Source: Candidatus Nitrosotenuis sp.
GTDB taxonomy: Archaea; Thermoproteota; Nitrososphaeria; Nitrososphaerales; Nitrosopumilaceae
Length of the DNA stretch: 13,405 nt
Direction: 5' to 3'
NCBI GenBank assembly: GCA_023252015.1
Contig: JAHEXS010000021.1
Location: 1 to 13,405 of the forward strand
Within the stretch, counting starts at the first letter, position 1; every line of letters begins with the position of its first letter. A program made the translations under genes and the position numbers. The notes below the pieces were generated by a model, which was not told the origin of the DNA, ran no database searches, and saw nothing but the letters and a program-made list of their open reading frames with translations. This document shows, piece after piece, positions 5,952 to 13,221 of this stretch.

Positions 5952-6925
5952 TTGTAGATTGGCTTTACCAAATCTGCAATGTCTGCCCAAGATCTTGAAA
6001 CTTTTTCAAACATATAGATAAGATCAACTAGATCAATCGGCAATTGGTTTTTTTCCTCAATTGAGGAGCGAATGTCAGATATTTTTCTCTGGAATTTTCT
6101 ATGATTCGATATTGCATCTATTGCAAGTCTTCGATTATGCTCAATGAATGCATCGATCGACTTTTGGTGTATAGCTTCAATGTCCTTTGTAAGATCATAA
6201 ATTTTACGAAGGTCGTTTTTGGATAAATGTGTGTTCGATATGGTATTTGCTATTTCCACCAAAGTATCGCAAGCTGTTTCCAAAATGTTAGCGGCTATTC
6301 GGTAGTCCAAAACATCAATGCTTTCAAGATGAAATGTGGTTGCAAGTCTTTTGTCAACCATCGTGCTACGAATTAGTCTAACAAGCAAGAAATATTGCCT
6401 GTCTACTTCGTCGTCTCGATTCGGAAGGGTTTGAAGATTTGATTTGTCATCAGAAATTAATGCTAGTGAAATATCATTGAACATGCCAAGTGCAATTGAG
6501 CTGATTCGCTTGAGAATTTTATCTGGATTTAATGTGGTCGCATCCAAAAGAAACTGGACATTTATGTTAGAAGAATCCTCTTCTACAATTTCCATTCCAA
6601 CCAATCTTCTCATGGAATTTCGAATTTTCTCTCTGTCTTCAACTGGTATGCTAGTCTTTCCTTTGATTCGAATTATGTCGTATCCAAGAAGATATGCACC
6701 TGTGATGTCTGCAACAATGTTTTCATCCTGTGGAAGTGGATATGAAATTATTACCTCCTTTGAGGGCCTCTCTGTTTTGTTTACTGTAATTGAGAGGGTG
6801 TTTTCGTTTGCTTCAATCTCTACCTCATTACTTTTCTCGAGCTTGTTTGCATCGATCCATTCTTTTGGAAGTGATACTAGGATGCTGCTTCCAATCTTTT
6901 GTAGGCGTCGAATGAATTTAGTCAA
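5948..6925 (-). CDS. AbrB/SpoVT N-terminal domain fused to PhoU-like domain (phosphate-linked regulator)
   Basis: The 325-residue protein starts with a swapped-hairpin AbrB/MazE-like DNA-binding domain (residues 2-48, RRLQKIGSSILVSLPKEWID). A linker alpha/beta region follows (about 55-128), then an all-helical PhoU-like region (about 132-322) with acidic motifs such as DDEVD (171-175) and RSWADIADLV near the end. This architecture is common in archaea, especially Thaumarchaeota, and is usually annotated as a phosphate uptake regulator, although no pst genes are in this window. The start is TTG at 6925; no ATG or GTG is available nearby, and the N-terminus matches the AbrB fold directly. It is divergent from the CoA operon across 64 bases, so control of itself or of that operon is possible. 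Domain identity is confident; the target is unknown. Confidence 0.88.
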   Translation of the reverse strand: MTKFIRRLQKIGSSILVSLPKEWIDANKLEKSNEVEIEANENTLSITVNKTERPSKEVIISYPLPQDENIVADITGAYLLGYDIIRIKGKTSIPVEDREKIRNSMRRLVGMEIVEEDSSNINVQFLLDATTLNPDKILKRISSIALGMFNDISLALISDDKSNLQTLPNRDDEVDRQYFLLVRLIRSTMVDKRLATTFHLESIDVLDYRIAANILETACDTLVEIANTISNTHLSKNDLRKIYDLTKDIEAIHQKSIDAFIEHNRRLAIDAISNHRKFQRKISDIRSSIEEKNQLPIDLVDLIYMFEKVSRSWADIADLVKPIYN

Positions 6926-6941
6926 TTTATACTAATATAAT

Positions 6942-6952
6942 TAATTTAAGCC
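6942..6952 (-). promoter_or_regulatory. TATA box of the AbrB-PhoU gene
   Basis: On the minus strand the sequence reads GGCTTAAATTA, with a GC-containing element just upstream of the AT core. It is centred about 22 bases from the TTG at 6925, consistent with a leaderless or near-leaderless transcript. Confidence 0.4.
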
Positions 6953-6957
6953 ATATT

Positions 6958-6966
6958 CTTATATTT
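6958..6966 (+). promoter_or_regulatory. TATA box of the CoA biosynthesis operon
   Basis: CTTATATTT is centred about 27 bases before the ATG at 6990, the ideal spacing for leaderless transcription, and no ribosome site precedes that ATG. It would drive all four CoA genes, since no other promoter is evident before 10693. Confidence 0.5.
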
Positions 6967-6989
6967 TTAGTAAAATTTAAACTCAGATC

Positions 6990-7886
6990 ATGAGGGGAAC
7001 GGCATTTAGTCCTGCACACATTACTGGATTTTTCAAGGCGGAGCTGGATGAAAAACAAAAGCCTGAATTTCGGGGATCCTTGGGAGCCGGGTTTTCAATT
7101 CAGTCAGGTGTCACTACTACAGTAGAAATCGAGGAATCCGATTATACTGATTTTAAGATCAAAGTGACAGGATACCAATCCGATAACATGCAGGTATCTG
7201 AATTTGTAATAAGGGATTTTTTGAAAAACATTGAGGGAAATTATTTTGTCAACATACATCACGATATTAAAGTTCCAGTTGGGTATGGGTTTGGCTGTTC
7301 TGCTGCGGTTGCACTGTCACTTGCCTATGCATTGAATCAAGCGTTTGGAACTGGTTTTTCAAATGAAAAGCTTGGAAGAATTGCTCATGTTGCCGAAGTA
7401 TGTTGCCAGACAGGACTTGGCGATGTTTTAGCGTCATACCATGGCGGTTTTGAAATTAGACTAAAAGGAGGAGCGCCAGGAATTGGCTCGATTAAAAAAA
7501 TATCAACAGAATCATATTCTGCAATTATGATTTGCTTTGCTCCAATTTCAACAAAACAGTTCATGAAGGAAAGAATATCGTCTATAAACGGTCTTGGCGG
7601 AAAAATGGTAAACAGACTTGTACAGTCAGAAGATATCAACGAGTTTCATGATTCTTCTATAGAATTTGCAAACTATGTAAACATCATAACTCCAAAGATG
7701 AAAATCGTGATAGATGATCTGCAAAACAATGAAATAAAATGTGGTGTTGCACTGTTTGGCGAGACAATCTTTACACTAGTTCCACAAAATTTGGAAGAAA
7801 AAGTTTTGAACGTCTTGAGAAAATACAATGATGGAATTATTATCAAATCAAAAATAGATAATCTCGGGGCAAGACTAGTTAGCTAA
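6990..7886 (+). CDS. Pantoate kinase (archaeal, GHMP family)
   Basis: This enzyme phosphorylates pantoate to 4-phosphopantoate with ATP, the first committed archaeal-specific step of CoA synthesis. The 298-residue protein shows the GHMP-kinase plan: an N-terminal FSPAHITGFF motif (residues 6-15), the glycine/serine-rich ATP loop VPVGYGFGCSAAVALS (95-110), a QTGLGDV segment with a candidate catalytic aspartate (D145), and a C-terminal GVALFGETIF motif (252-261). The ATP loop has GCSAA where most GHMP kinases have GSSAA. ATG at 6990 is placed exactly one leaderless distance from its TATA box. Its TAA abuts the ATG of the next gene with no spacing. The partner enzyme next door makes the assignment strong compared with other GHMP kinases such as mevalonate kinase. 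Confidence 0.9.
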   Translation: MRGTAFSPAHITGFFKAELDEKQKPEFRGSLGAGFSIQSGVTTTVEIEESDYTDFKIKVTGYQSDNMQVSEFVIRDFLKNIEGNYFVNIHHDIKVPVGYGFGCSAAVALSLAYALNQAFGTGFSNEKLGRIAHVAEVCCQTGLGDVLASYHGGFEIRLKGGAPGIGSIKKISTESYSAIMICFAPISTKQFMKERISSINGLGGKMVNRLVQSEDINEFHDSSIEFANYVNIITPKMKIVIDDLQNNEIKCGVALFGETIFTLVPQNLEEKVLNVLRKYNDGIIIKSKIDNLGARLVS

Positions 7887-8639
7887 ATGACAAATCTAAT
7901 TCCAAAAAGCCACCCAAGGGCACAATCTCTGTATGTTAGGGAAAGACTTGTCCATGCGTTTGATAATGGACTTGTGGCAAAAGAAGGCCTCATGGCTCAT
8001 GGACGTGGAGAGGCGTTTGATTATTTGATAGGCGAAAAAACGTCAAAATCTGCAAAAAATGCAATAAAGGCAGCCGCATTTGCGCTGGTATCTGCAAAAT
8101 ATCCGGTCATATCAGTAAATGGAAACATTGCGGGATTATGCCCAAAGGAAATAGTAAAATTGGCAAAAGCAGTAAATGCAAAAATTGAGATAAATCTGTT
8201 TTATTCCAGCAACAAAAGAAAGCAAAACATTTTGAGAACAATGCAAAAAAACGGTGCAAAAGAGATTCTGGGCGTTGACAAGAAAAATTCCACTAGAATT
8301 TCCGGCCTAGATAGTGCAAGAAGAATTATAGACAAAAACGGAATTTACGTTGCAGATGTTGTCTTGGTTTCCCTAGAAGATGGGGACAGAACAATAGCAC
8401 TCAAAAAGGCAGGAAAAAAAGTCATTACGTTTGACCTAAATCCCCTATCTAGAACTGCGCAAACAGCAGATATCACAATTGTTGACAATGTAGTTCGGGG
8501 AATAAAGGAGCTAATTGACACATGCGTGAAAGTGCAAAAGAAAAAGTTACAGAGTATGAAATTCGATAACAAAAAAAATCTTGCAAAATCTATTTCTGAA
8601 ATAAGAAACTACCTAGAAAGGAGGGCAAAGATTGCATAA
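7887..8639 (+). CDS. 4-phosphopantoate--beta-alanine ligase (archaeal phosphopantothenate synthetase)
   Basis: This enzyme joins 4-phosphopantoate and beta-alanine with ATP to give 4'-phosphopantothenate, replacing bacterial PanC and the later kinase step. The 250-residue protein matches the archaeal family (formerly DUF137) closely. It has IPKSHPRAQSL (residues 5-15), the AHGRGEAFDYLIGE block (37-50), SVNGN (76-80), EDGDRT (164-169) and DLNPLSRTAQTADITIVDN (183-201). The lysine-rich C-terminus is usual for the group. ATG at 7887 directly follows the pantoate kinase stop, and the 3' end overlaps the PanB start by 8 bases, so the three genes are translationally linked. Successive reactions are thus encoded by successive genes. 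No missing key motif was noticed. Confidence 0.93.
   Translation: MTNLIPKSHPRAQSLYVRERLVHAFDNGLVAKEGLMAHGRGEAFDYLIGEKTSKSAKNAIKAAAFALVSAKYPVISVNGNIAGLCPKEIVKLAKAVNAKIEINLFYSSNKRKQNILRTMQKNGAKEILGVDKKNSTRISGLDSARRIIDKNGIYVADVVLVSLEDGDRTIALKKAGKKVITFDLNPLSRTAQTADITIVDNVVRGIKELIDTCVKVQKKKLQSMKFDNKKNLAKSISEIRNYLERRAKIA
8620..8624 (+). promoter_or_regulatory. GGAGG ribosome binding site fixing the TTG start of panB
   Basis: GGAGG lies inside the end of the preceding gene, 7 bases before TTG at 8632. It selects this TTG as the panB start, 8 bases inside the upstream gene, and shows that internal genes of this operon use ribosome sites although the first appears leaderless. Confidence 0.7.
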
Positions 8640-9471
8640 ATCAGTAAGAGACATCCTGGAAAAGAGGCAGTCCGGAAAGAAAATTTCCGTAATCACGGCA
8701 TATGATTACACCATGGCATCATTATGTGACAAAGCTGGGATTGACATTTTACTTGTTGGCGATAGTGCAGGAATGGTGATGCTTGGGTATGAAAATACGA
8801 TTCCAGTCACAATGGATCAAATGGTTTTGTTTACAGAGGCAGTCAGTAAGGCACGCCAAAATGCACTCCTAGTGTCCGATCTTCCGTTCATGTCATATCA
8901 AGCAAGTATTAACGATGCAATTGCAAATTCTGGTAGACTAGTAAAGGCAGGAGCAGACGCAGTAAAGCTTGAAGGTGGAAAAGTAGTATCAAAGACAATT
9001 CAGGCAATAGTAGAAACAGGTATTCCCGTAATGGGACATATTGGGTTTCAGCCTCAGACCACCACACTTGCCCAAGGCTACAAGGTTCAGGGAAGAACAA
9101 AGGATGCTGCAGTGAGACTAATTGAGGATGCAAAGGCATTAGAAGAGGCAGGCGTATTCAGCATAGCCTTGGAAATGGTGACAGATGAGGTATCAAAGAT
9201 AATTTCAGAAACAGTTTCTGTTCCTACAATTGGAATCGGTTCGGGAAAATATTGCGATGGTCAGGTACTTGTGGTTCACGATATTTTAGGCATGTATGAT
9301 AAGCTAAAACCAAAATTTGTAAAACAATATTTGTCATTATCAGATCAAATAACAAAGGCAGTATCAAACTATAGAACAGATGTTGAATCTGGAAAATTTC
9401 CTGCAAGGGAAAACTGGTTTTCAATGGACAAATCCGAGTTTGAAAAATTAAGAAAGGAAATTGGCAAATAA
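8632..9471 (+). CDS. panB: 3-methyl-2-oxobutanoate hydroxymethyltransferase (ketopantoate synthesis)
   Basis: PanB transfers a hydroxymethyl group from methylenetetrahydrofolate to 2-ketoisovalerate, giving ketopantoate, the first step of pantoate synthesis. The 279-residue TIM-barrel protein has the family's usual length and signatures: ITAYDYTMA (21-29), LLVGDSAGMV (40-49, metal ligand D44), VSDLPFMSY (81-89, metal ligand D83), GADAVKLEGG (107-116, K112 and E114), PVMGHIGFQPQ (132-142), SIALEMV with the catalytic-base glutamate E181, and GIGSG (201-205). The residue numbers nearly coincide with those of E. coli PanB. TTG at 8632 is supported by a GGAGG site. The end overlaps coaBC by 11 bases. 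The product must be reduced to pantoate before pantoate kinase can act, but no ketopantoate reductase is present here. Confidence 0.95.
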   Translation: MHKSVRDILEKRQSGKKISVITAYDYTMASLCDKAGIDILLVGDSAGMVMLGYENTIPVTMDQMVLFTEAVSKARQNALLVSDLPFMSYQASINDAIANSGRLVKAGADAVKLEGGKVVSKTIQAIVETGIPVMGHIGFQPQTTTLAQGYKVQGRTKDAAVRLIEDAKALEEAGVFSIALEMVTDEVSKIISETVSVPTIGIGSGKYCDGQVLVVHDILGMYDKLKPKFVKQYLSLSDQITKAVSNYRTDVESGKFPARENWFSMDKSEFEKLRKEIGK

Positions 9472-10693
9472 GCATCCATCTCTTGACATTGTGGAATCGC
9501 ACGGAACTGAGCTTTCGGGGAAAAAAATTGTCCTGTGCATTGCAGGAAGCGTTGCGGCATACAAGGCTCTAGAGCTTGCAAGGCTTTTGATGAGGCATGG
9601 TGCGAATGTAACATGTGTTGCAAGCGACGCAGTAACTAAACTAATCCAGCCTGATTATTTCAAATGGGCAACAGGAAATGAAGTAGTTACAAAGCTTACT
9701 GGTGATTTGGAACATATTCGCCTTGCCGACTACAAGCAATCAGATATCATTGTGGTGTATCCAGCTACTGCAAACACGCTTGGTAAGCTTGCAAACGGAA
9801 TTGACGACACTCCAATATCGACTGTTTTGACTGTTGGGTTTGGTGCCAAGATTCCAATTTTGATGGCACTTGCAATGCATGAGGCAATGTATGAAAATTC
9901 TGCAGTGCTTCGAAATATTGAATTTCTCAAGGGCAAAATCGAGTTTATTGCGCCACAAATGATTGAAGGAAAAGCAAAGGCTGCTGAACCCGAAGACGTC
10001 GTGGAATATGTTTTGAAAAAATTTGGACATTCTCCTATACTAGATGGCAAGAAAATTCTGATGACTGCCGGACCAACAATAGAATACATCGACCCTATTC
10101 GTATAATTACAAATCAAAGCACGGGAAAAACAGGCGTTTTACTTGCAGCTCAACTCATTTCTGCAGGGGCAAAGGTCACACTGGTGTATGGCCCTGGAAG
10201 TGAAGAGCCCCCAAAGGGAGCCAAAATCATACGTATAAAAACTGTAAATGAAATGTTTGACGCTGTAAAAAAGGAAATGAAGGGTAGAAAATTTGACATT
10301 GTGATTCTTTCCGCAGCTGCAGCCGATTACACCACACAAAAAACAAAATCAAAAATAAAAAGCACAAAGGAAAGCTTAATCATAAAATTGCAAAAGGCCC
10401 CAAAGATCATAGATCATATCAAGAAAATGCAATCAGATGTTTTTCTTGTTGGATTCAAGGCAGAAACAGACATTTCAAGAAAGTTACTCATCGAGTATGC
10501 AAGAAAAAAACTCCGAGAGTCAAGTGCAGATATCATAATTGCAAATGACATTGGTTCCAAATATCAAAAAGATCCCCAGTATAACGAGATTCTCATAATA
10601 GACAATTCTAGAAAAGTGATTAGCTCTGGAAGAAAGAAAAAAGATGCAATTTCAAAATTTATCAGAAAACAAATTGAAAATAGACTCAAATAA
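9461..10693 (+). CDS. coaBC: Bifunctional phosphopantothenoylcysteine decarboxylase / phosphopantothenate--cysteine ligase
   Basis: CoaBC adds cysteine to phosphopantothenate (CoaB) and decarboxylates the product to 4'-phosphopantetheine (CoaC, FMN enzyme). The 410-residue protein has both halves. CoaC (about 20-185) shows IAGSVAAYKALELA, the HIRLAD catalytic histidine H85 and the PATANT/GKLANGIDD segment. CoaB (about 194-405) shows LMTAGPTIEYIDPIR, TNQSTGKTG, SAAAADY (284-290), KIKS lysines (298-301), FLVGFKAET and ANDIG. In CoaC the usual PxMNxxMW motif reads LAMHEAMY (137-144), and the flap that normally holds an ACG cysteine is GKAKAAEPED without cysteine. TTG at 9461 is preferred because the HPSLDI...GTELSGKKIVL lead is typical of archaeal CoaBC; its ribosome site is weak (AAGGA, 2 bases away). 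A GTG at 9491 is the alternative. It is last in the operon. Confidence 0.93.
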   Translation: MANKHPSLDIVESHGTELSGKKIVLCIAGSVAAYKALELARLLMRHGANVTCVASDAVTKLIQPDYFKWATGNEVVTKLTGDLEHIRLADYKQSDIIVVYPATANTLGKLANGIDDTPISTVLTVGFGAKIPILMALAMHEAMYENSAVLRNIEFLKGKIEFIAPQMIEGKAKAAEPEDVVEYVLKKFGHSPILDGKKILMTAGPTIEYIDPIRIITNQSTGKTGVLLAAQLISAGAKVTLVYGPGSEEPPKGAKIIRIKTVNEMFDAVKKEMKGRKFDIVILSAAAADYTTQKTKSKIKSTKESLIIKLQKAPKIIDHIKKMQSDVFLVGFKAETDISRKLLIEYARKKLRESSADIIIANDIGSKYQKDPQYNEILIIDNSRKVISSGRKKKDAISKFIRKQIENRLK

Positions 10694-10696
10694 GCT

Positions 10697-10711
10697 CATT
10701 TTTATTTTATT
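10697..10711 (+). promoter_or_regulatory. T-rich element: aminotransferase TATA box and possible end signal of the CoA operon
   Basis: ATTTTTATTTTATTA lies 4 bases after the coaBC stop and is centred about 24 bases before the ATG at 10728. It fits a TATA box for a leaderless aminotransferase transcript. The T-runs on the coding strand also fit an archaeal oligo-T terminator for the CoA operon. Both roles may coexist; neither is proven. Confidence 0.4.
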
Positions 10712-10727
10712 AGCCCACAGATAGTGC

Positions 10728-11951
10728 ATGAGTCATAGTATCAAAACTCCACTTCCTGGTCCTAATGCTTCCAAAATCATCAACATCATGAAAGATCATA
10801 CATATGATTCCACATTCATGTATCCTCTTGTCGTAAAAGATGGACATGGATGTATCATAGAAGATGTAGATGGAAACAAGTTTTTGGATTTTACGTCCAA
10901 TGTTGGATCTTGTCCTTTAGGATATTCTCATCCGGATATTTTGCAGATTTTAAAGCGATATTCTGATTGTAGCATACATAAAATTGCAGGCCAGGACTTT
11001 TATTCTGAGGAGCACGCCCTTCTTGCCCAGAAGATTATAACTATACTTCCTGATAATTTCAAGGCCTTTTTCATAAACAGTGGCGCAGAAGCAGTCGAAA
11101 ACGCAATAAAAATTGCCTACAGAAAAATGGGACCGCTTTTCGGAATTTCATGTAAAAATGCATTTCACGGTAGAACCCTCGGCGCTCTTACATTTACCTC
11201 AAGCAAACCAGTTCAAAAATTTAATTTCCCAGAGCTTCCGGCACTAAGAATAAAATTCTGTACTACAGACAATGATCCAGAAATTGAGTCTGCCGAAAAA
11301 TTGTTAAAGGAAAACAAAGTTGCCTTTATTCTAAGCGAAGTTATTCAGGGAGAGGGAGGATACTCTGTTGCAAGCAAACAATTTATCAAAAATCTACGAA
11401 AATTTGCTGACGAATATGACGTACCATTAATCCTAGACGAAGTACAGTCTGGTTTGGGACACACTGGGAAGTGGTGGGCTTTTGAGCATTATGATGTAAA
11501 ACCAGACATCATGAGTGCGGCAAAGGCATTACAAGTTGGTGTCACTGCATTTGACAAAAAACTAGAACCGACTGAAAAAGGAGTCATATCAAGTACATGG
11601 GGTGGCGGGGCCAGAATCGATATGGCAGTTGGTGCAAAGATAATTGACGTAATAAAACAGGAAAGGCTTTTGGAAAATGCCACAAAGATGGGCCGGATTC
11701 TAAAAAATGGAATAACTGAGATTGTTGGAAAAAGCGACATAATCGATGTTAGAGGAATTGGTTTGATGATAGGAATAGATTGTGAAACAAAAGAAAAACG
11801 AGACACTATTTTGAACAATCTATTCAAAAATGGATTGTTAATGCTTGGTGCAGGCCAAAAAGCAATCAGAATCATTCCCCCTTTGATAATCAATGAAGAA
11901 CAAATCAATGAGGGGATTTCAATGCTACATCAAGCTTGTAAGACTCAGTAA
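10728..11951 (+). CDS. Class III PLP-dependent aminotransferase (omega-amino acid type, substrate uncertain)
   Basis: The 407-residue protein has the full class III fold. FMYPLVVKDGHGCIIEDVDGN (30-50) and FTSNVGSCPLGYSHPD form the N-terminal part. INSGAEAVENAIKIA (116-130) binds PLP phosphate, NAFHGRT (144-150) stacks on the cofactor, LDEVQSGLGHTGKWW (236-250) contains D237, and the Schiff-base lysine is K266 in SAAKALQVG. The usual SKALGGG and TFGGNP motifs are replaced by AKALQVG and STWGGGARIDM, with a short linker. STWGG and a QV after the lysine recall L-lysine 6-aminotransferases, whereas the N-terminal half resembles archaeal 4-aminobutyrate-type enzymes. The substrate is probably an omega-amino acid or a lysine-like compound, but this is not settled. 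ATG at 10728 follows a TATA-like element. It lies 34 bases after coaBC and ends in a 7-base overlap with the convergent dehydrogenase. Confidence 0.85.
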   Translation: MSHSIKTPLPGPNASKIINIMKDHTYDSTFMYPLVVKDGHGCIIEDVDGNKFLDFTSNVGSCPLGYSHPDILQILKRYSDCSIHKIAGQDFYSEEHALLAQKIITILPDNFKAFFINSGAEAVENAIKIAYRKMGPLFGISCKNAFHGRTLGALTFTSSKPVQKFNFPELPALRIKFCTTDNDPEIESAEKLLKENKVAFILSEVIQGEGGYSVASKQFIKNLRKFADEYDVPLILDEVQSGLGHTGKWWAFEHYDVKPDIMSAAKALQVGVTAFDKKLEPTEKGVISSTWGGGARIDMAVGAKIIDVIKQERLLENATKMGRILKNGITEIVGKSDIIDVRGIGLMIGIDCETKEKRDTILNNLFKNGLLMLGAGQKAIRIIPPLIINEEQINEGISMLHQACKTQ

Positions 11952-13174
11952 GCACGGTATTTGTCACCAAGTAGGTGCGTTGCGATTTTTAGCTCAAGGA
12001 CCTCATTTGTTCCTTCGTATATTATGATAGCACGTGAGTCAAGAAAGTGCTTTGCTACTCTAGTTGTTTTTTTGTATCCTTCTGATCCGAATATTTGGAC
12101 AGCCATGTTTGCTGAATCAAATGCGGAATTACTTGCATGAAACTTGGCAATGGAAGTAAAATTGTCTGCCTCTGCTCGCAGTGCAGAATATTGTTTGTTG
12201 TTTCGATCTAGCTTTGATTGCCACTGATCCGTTTTTTCTTTGAATTTTTCAACAAAATTGTGCATTTTTTGTCTTGCGTGTGCTGCACGATACACAAGCC
12301 ATCTTGAGCTTTCAGTGTTTATCGCAATTTTTGCAATGTGTTCCTGGATTAGCTGTTTTTTTGCAAGTTCAGATCCGTGTTGCTTTCTTGATTTTGAATA
12401 TGAAGTAGATTCTGTAAGACAGTCTTTCATTACTCCAACTGCGCCAGCAGCAACACTCAATCTTCCATCGATTAATGCACTAAACGCTATGCTCAACCCT
12501 TGTCCTTTGGTCCCAAGCAAATTCTTTTTTGGAACAACACAGTCATCAAGAGTGATTTCTGCATTTTTTATTGTCAGCAGTCCCATTTTGTTTTTCATCT
12601 CCTTTGTCTTGAAGCCTTTTGAATCCGTGTCAACCAAAAACGCGGAAATTTTTCCTTCAGAGTCTTTTGCAAATGTTGTGATTAGTTTTGCAAATGTTCC
12701 ATTTCCGACCCAGTGTTTTTTTCCTTTTAGAATAAAGTTTCCCCCCTTTTCCTCAAATTTTGTCTGCATGGATGCAGGATCGCTTCCCGCTGCAGGTTCT
12801 GTGAGTGCAAAGCCCATTATGGATTTTCCACTAGTTGTTTTTGGCAAGTATTCCTTTTTCTGTTCATCGTTTGCCCAAGACTGCAGAACCATTTGGCCAA
12901 TTGAGATGTGTGCAGAAAAGAACGTCCGTAACGAGTTTCCTTCTTCACCGATTCGTTCTAGAGCTAAAGCATATGTGAGAATATCATATCCCAGACCACC
13001 ATATTTTGTTGATATTGGACATCCAAGCATCCCTATTTTACCAAATTCTGGAATTACTTTATCGTTTAACTTTTCTTGAATGTAGGATTTTTCTTCGTTG
13101 TCCCGAATTGACCTACAGACCCGGTCTATTTTGTTTAGAAAGTTTTTTTGCTTTACTGAAATTTCAAAATTCAT
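11945..13174 (-). CDS. Acyl-CoA dehydrogenase with an extra charged insertion
   Basis: This FAD enzyme oxidises an acyl-CoA to the 2-enoyl-CoA. Counting from the upstream ATG at 13297 (450 residues), it shows FGKIGMLGCPISTKYGGLG (85-103), the flavin/substrate loop FALTEPAAGSDPASMQT (163-179), KHWVGNG, the C-terminal VQIFGSEGYKK (400-410) and IYEGTNEV with catalytic base E428. About 38 charged residues (341-378) are inserted between LVYRAAHA and the IAKFHAS helix, where relatives have only a short loop. The chosen start is M42 (ATG at 13174, MNFEISVKQKNFLNKIDRVC), giving 409 residues with a normal first helix; a TATA box at 13213-13221 supports it. The longer N-terminus has no family counterpart. 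The substrate is unknown. It is convergent with the aminotransferase, with a 7-base overlap. Confidence 0.9.
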   Translation of the reverse strand: MNFEISVKQKNFLNKIDRVCRSIRDNEEKSYIQEKLNDKVIPEFGKIGMLGCPISTKYGGLGYDILTYALALERIGEEGNSLRTFFSAHISIGQMVLQSWANDEQKKEYLPKTTSGKSIMGFALTEPAAGSDPASMQTKFEEKGGNFILKGKKHWVGNGTFAKLITTFAKDSEGKISAFLVDTDSKGFKTKEMKNKMGLLTIKNAEITLDDCVVPKKNLLGTKGQGLSIAFSALIDGRLSVAAGAVGVMKDCLTESTSYSKSRKQHGSELAKKQLIQEHIAKIAINTESSRWLVYRAAHARQKMHNFVEKFKEKTDQWQSKLDRNNKQYSALRAEADNFTSIAKFHASNSAFDSANMAVQIFGSEGYKKTTRVAKHFLDSRAIIIYEGTNEVLELKIATHLLGDKYRAY

Positions 13175-13212
13175 CTGAGAAATATCGTTCACAAAATCGT
13201 TTACTTGATTTA

Positions 13213-13221
13213 CTATAAAAA
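13213..13221 (-). promoter_or_regulatory. TATA box of the acyl-CoA dehydrogenase
   Basis: On the minus strand TTTTTATAG is centred near 13217, predicting transcription from about 13190, roughly 17 bases before the ATG at 13174. It lies inside the extra N-terminal frame that begins at 13297, which argues against that longer start. Confidence 0.4.

Noticed and set aside
6444..6935. Plus-strand open frame of 163 codons opposite the AbrB-PhoU gene
   Set aside because: The minus-strand frame has two recognisable domains; the plus-strand translation is serine- and phenylalanine-rich shadow sequence.
12240..13079. Long open frame of 279 codons on the plus strand
   Set aside because: It lies antisense within the acyl-CoA dehydrogenase, whose motifs are clear; its translation is rich in Phe, Ser and Cys with no recognisable domain.
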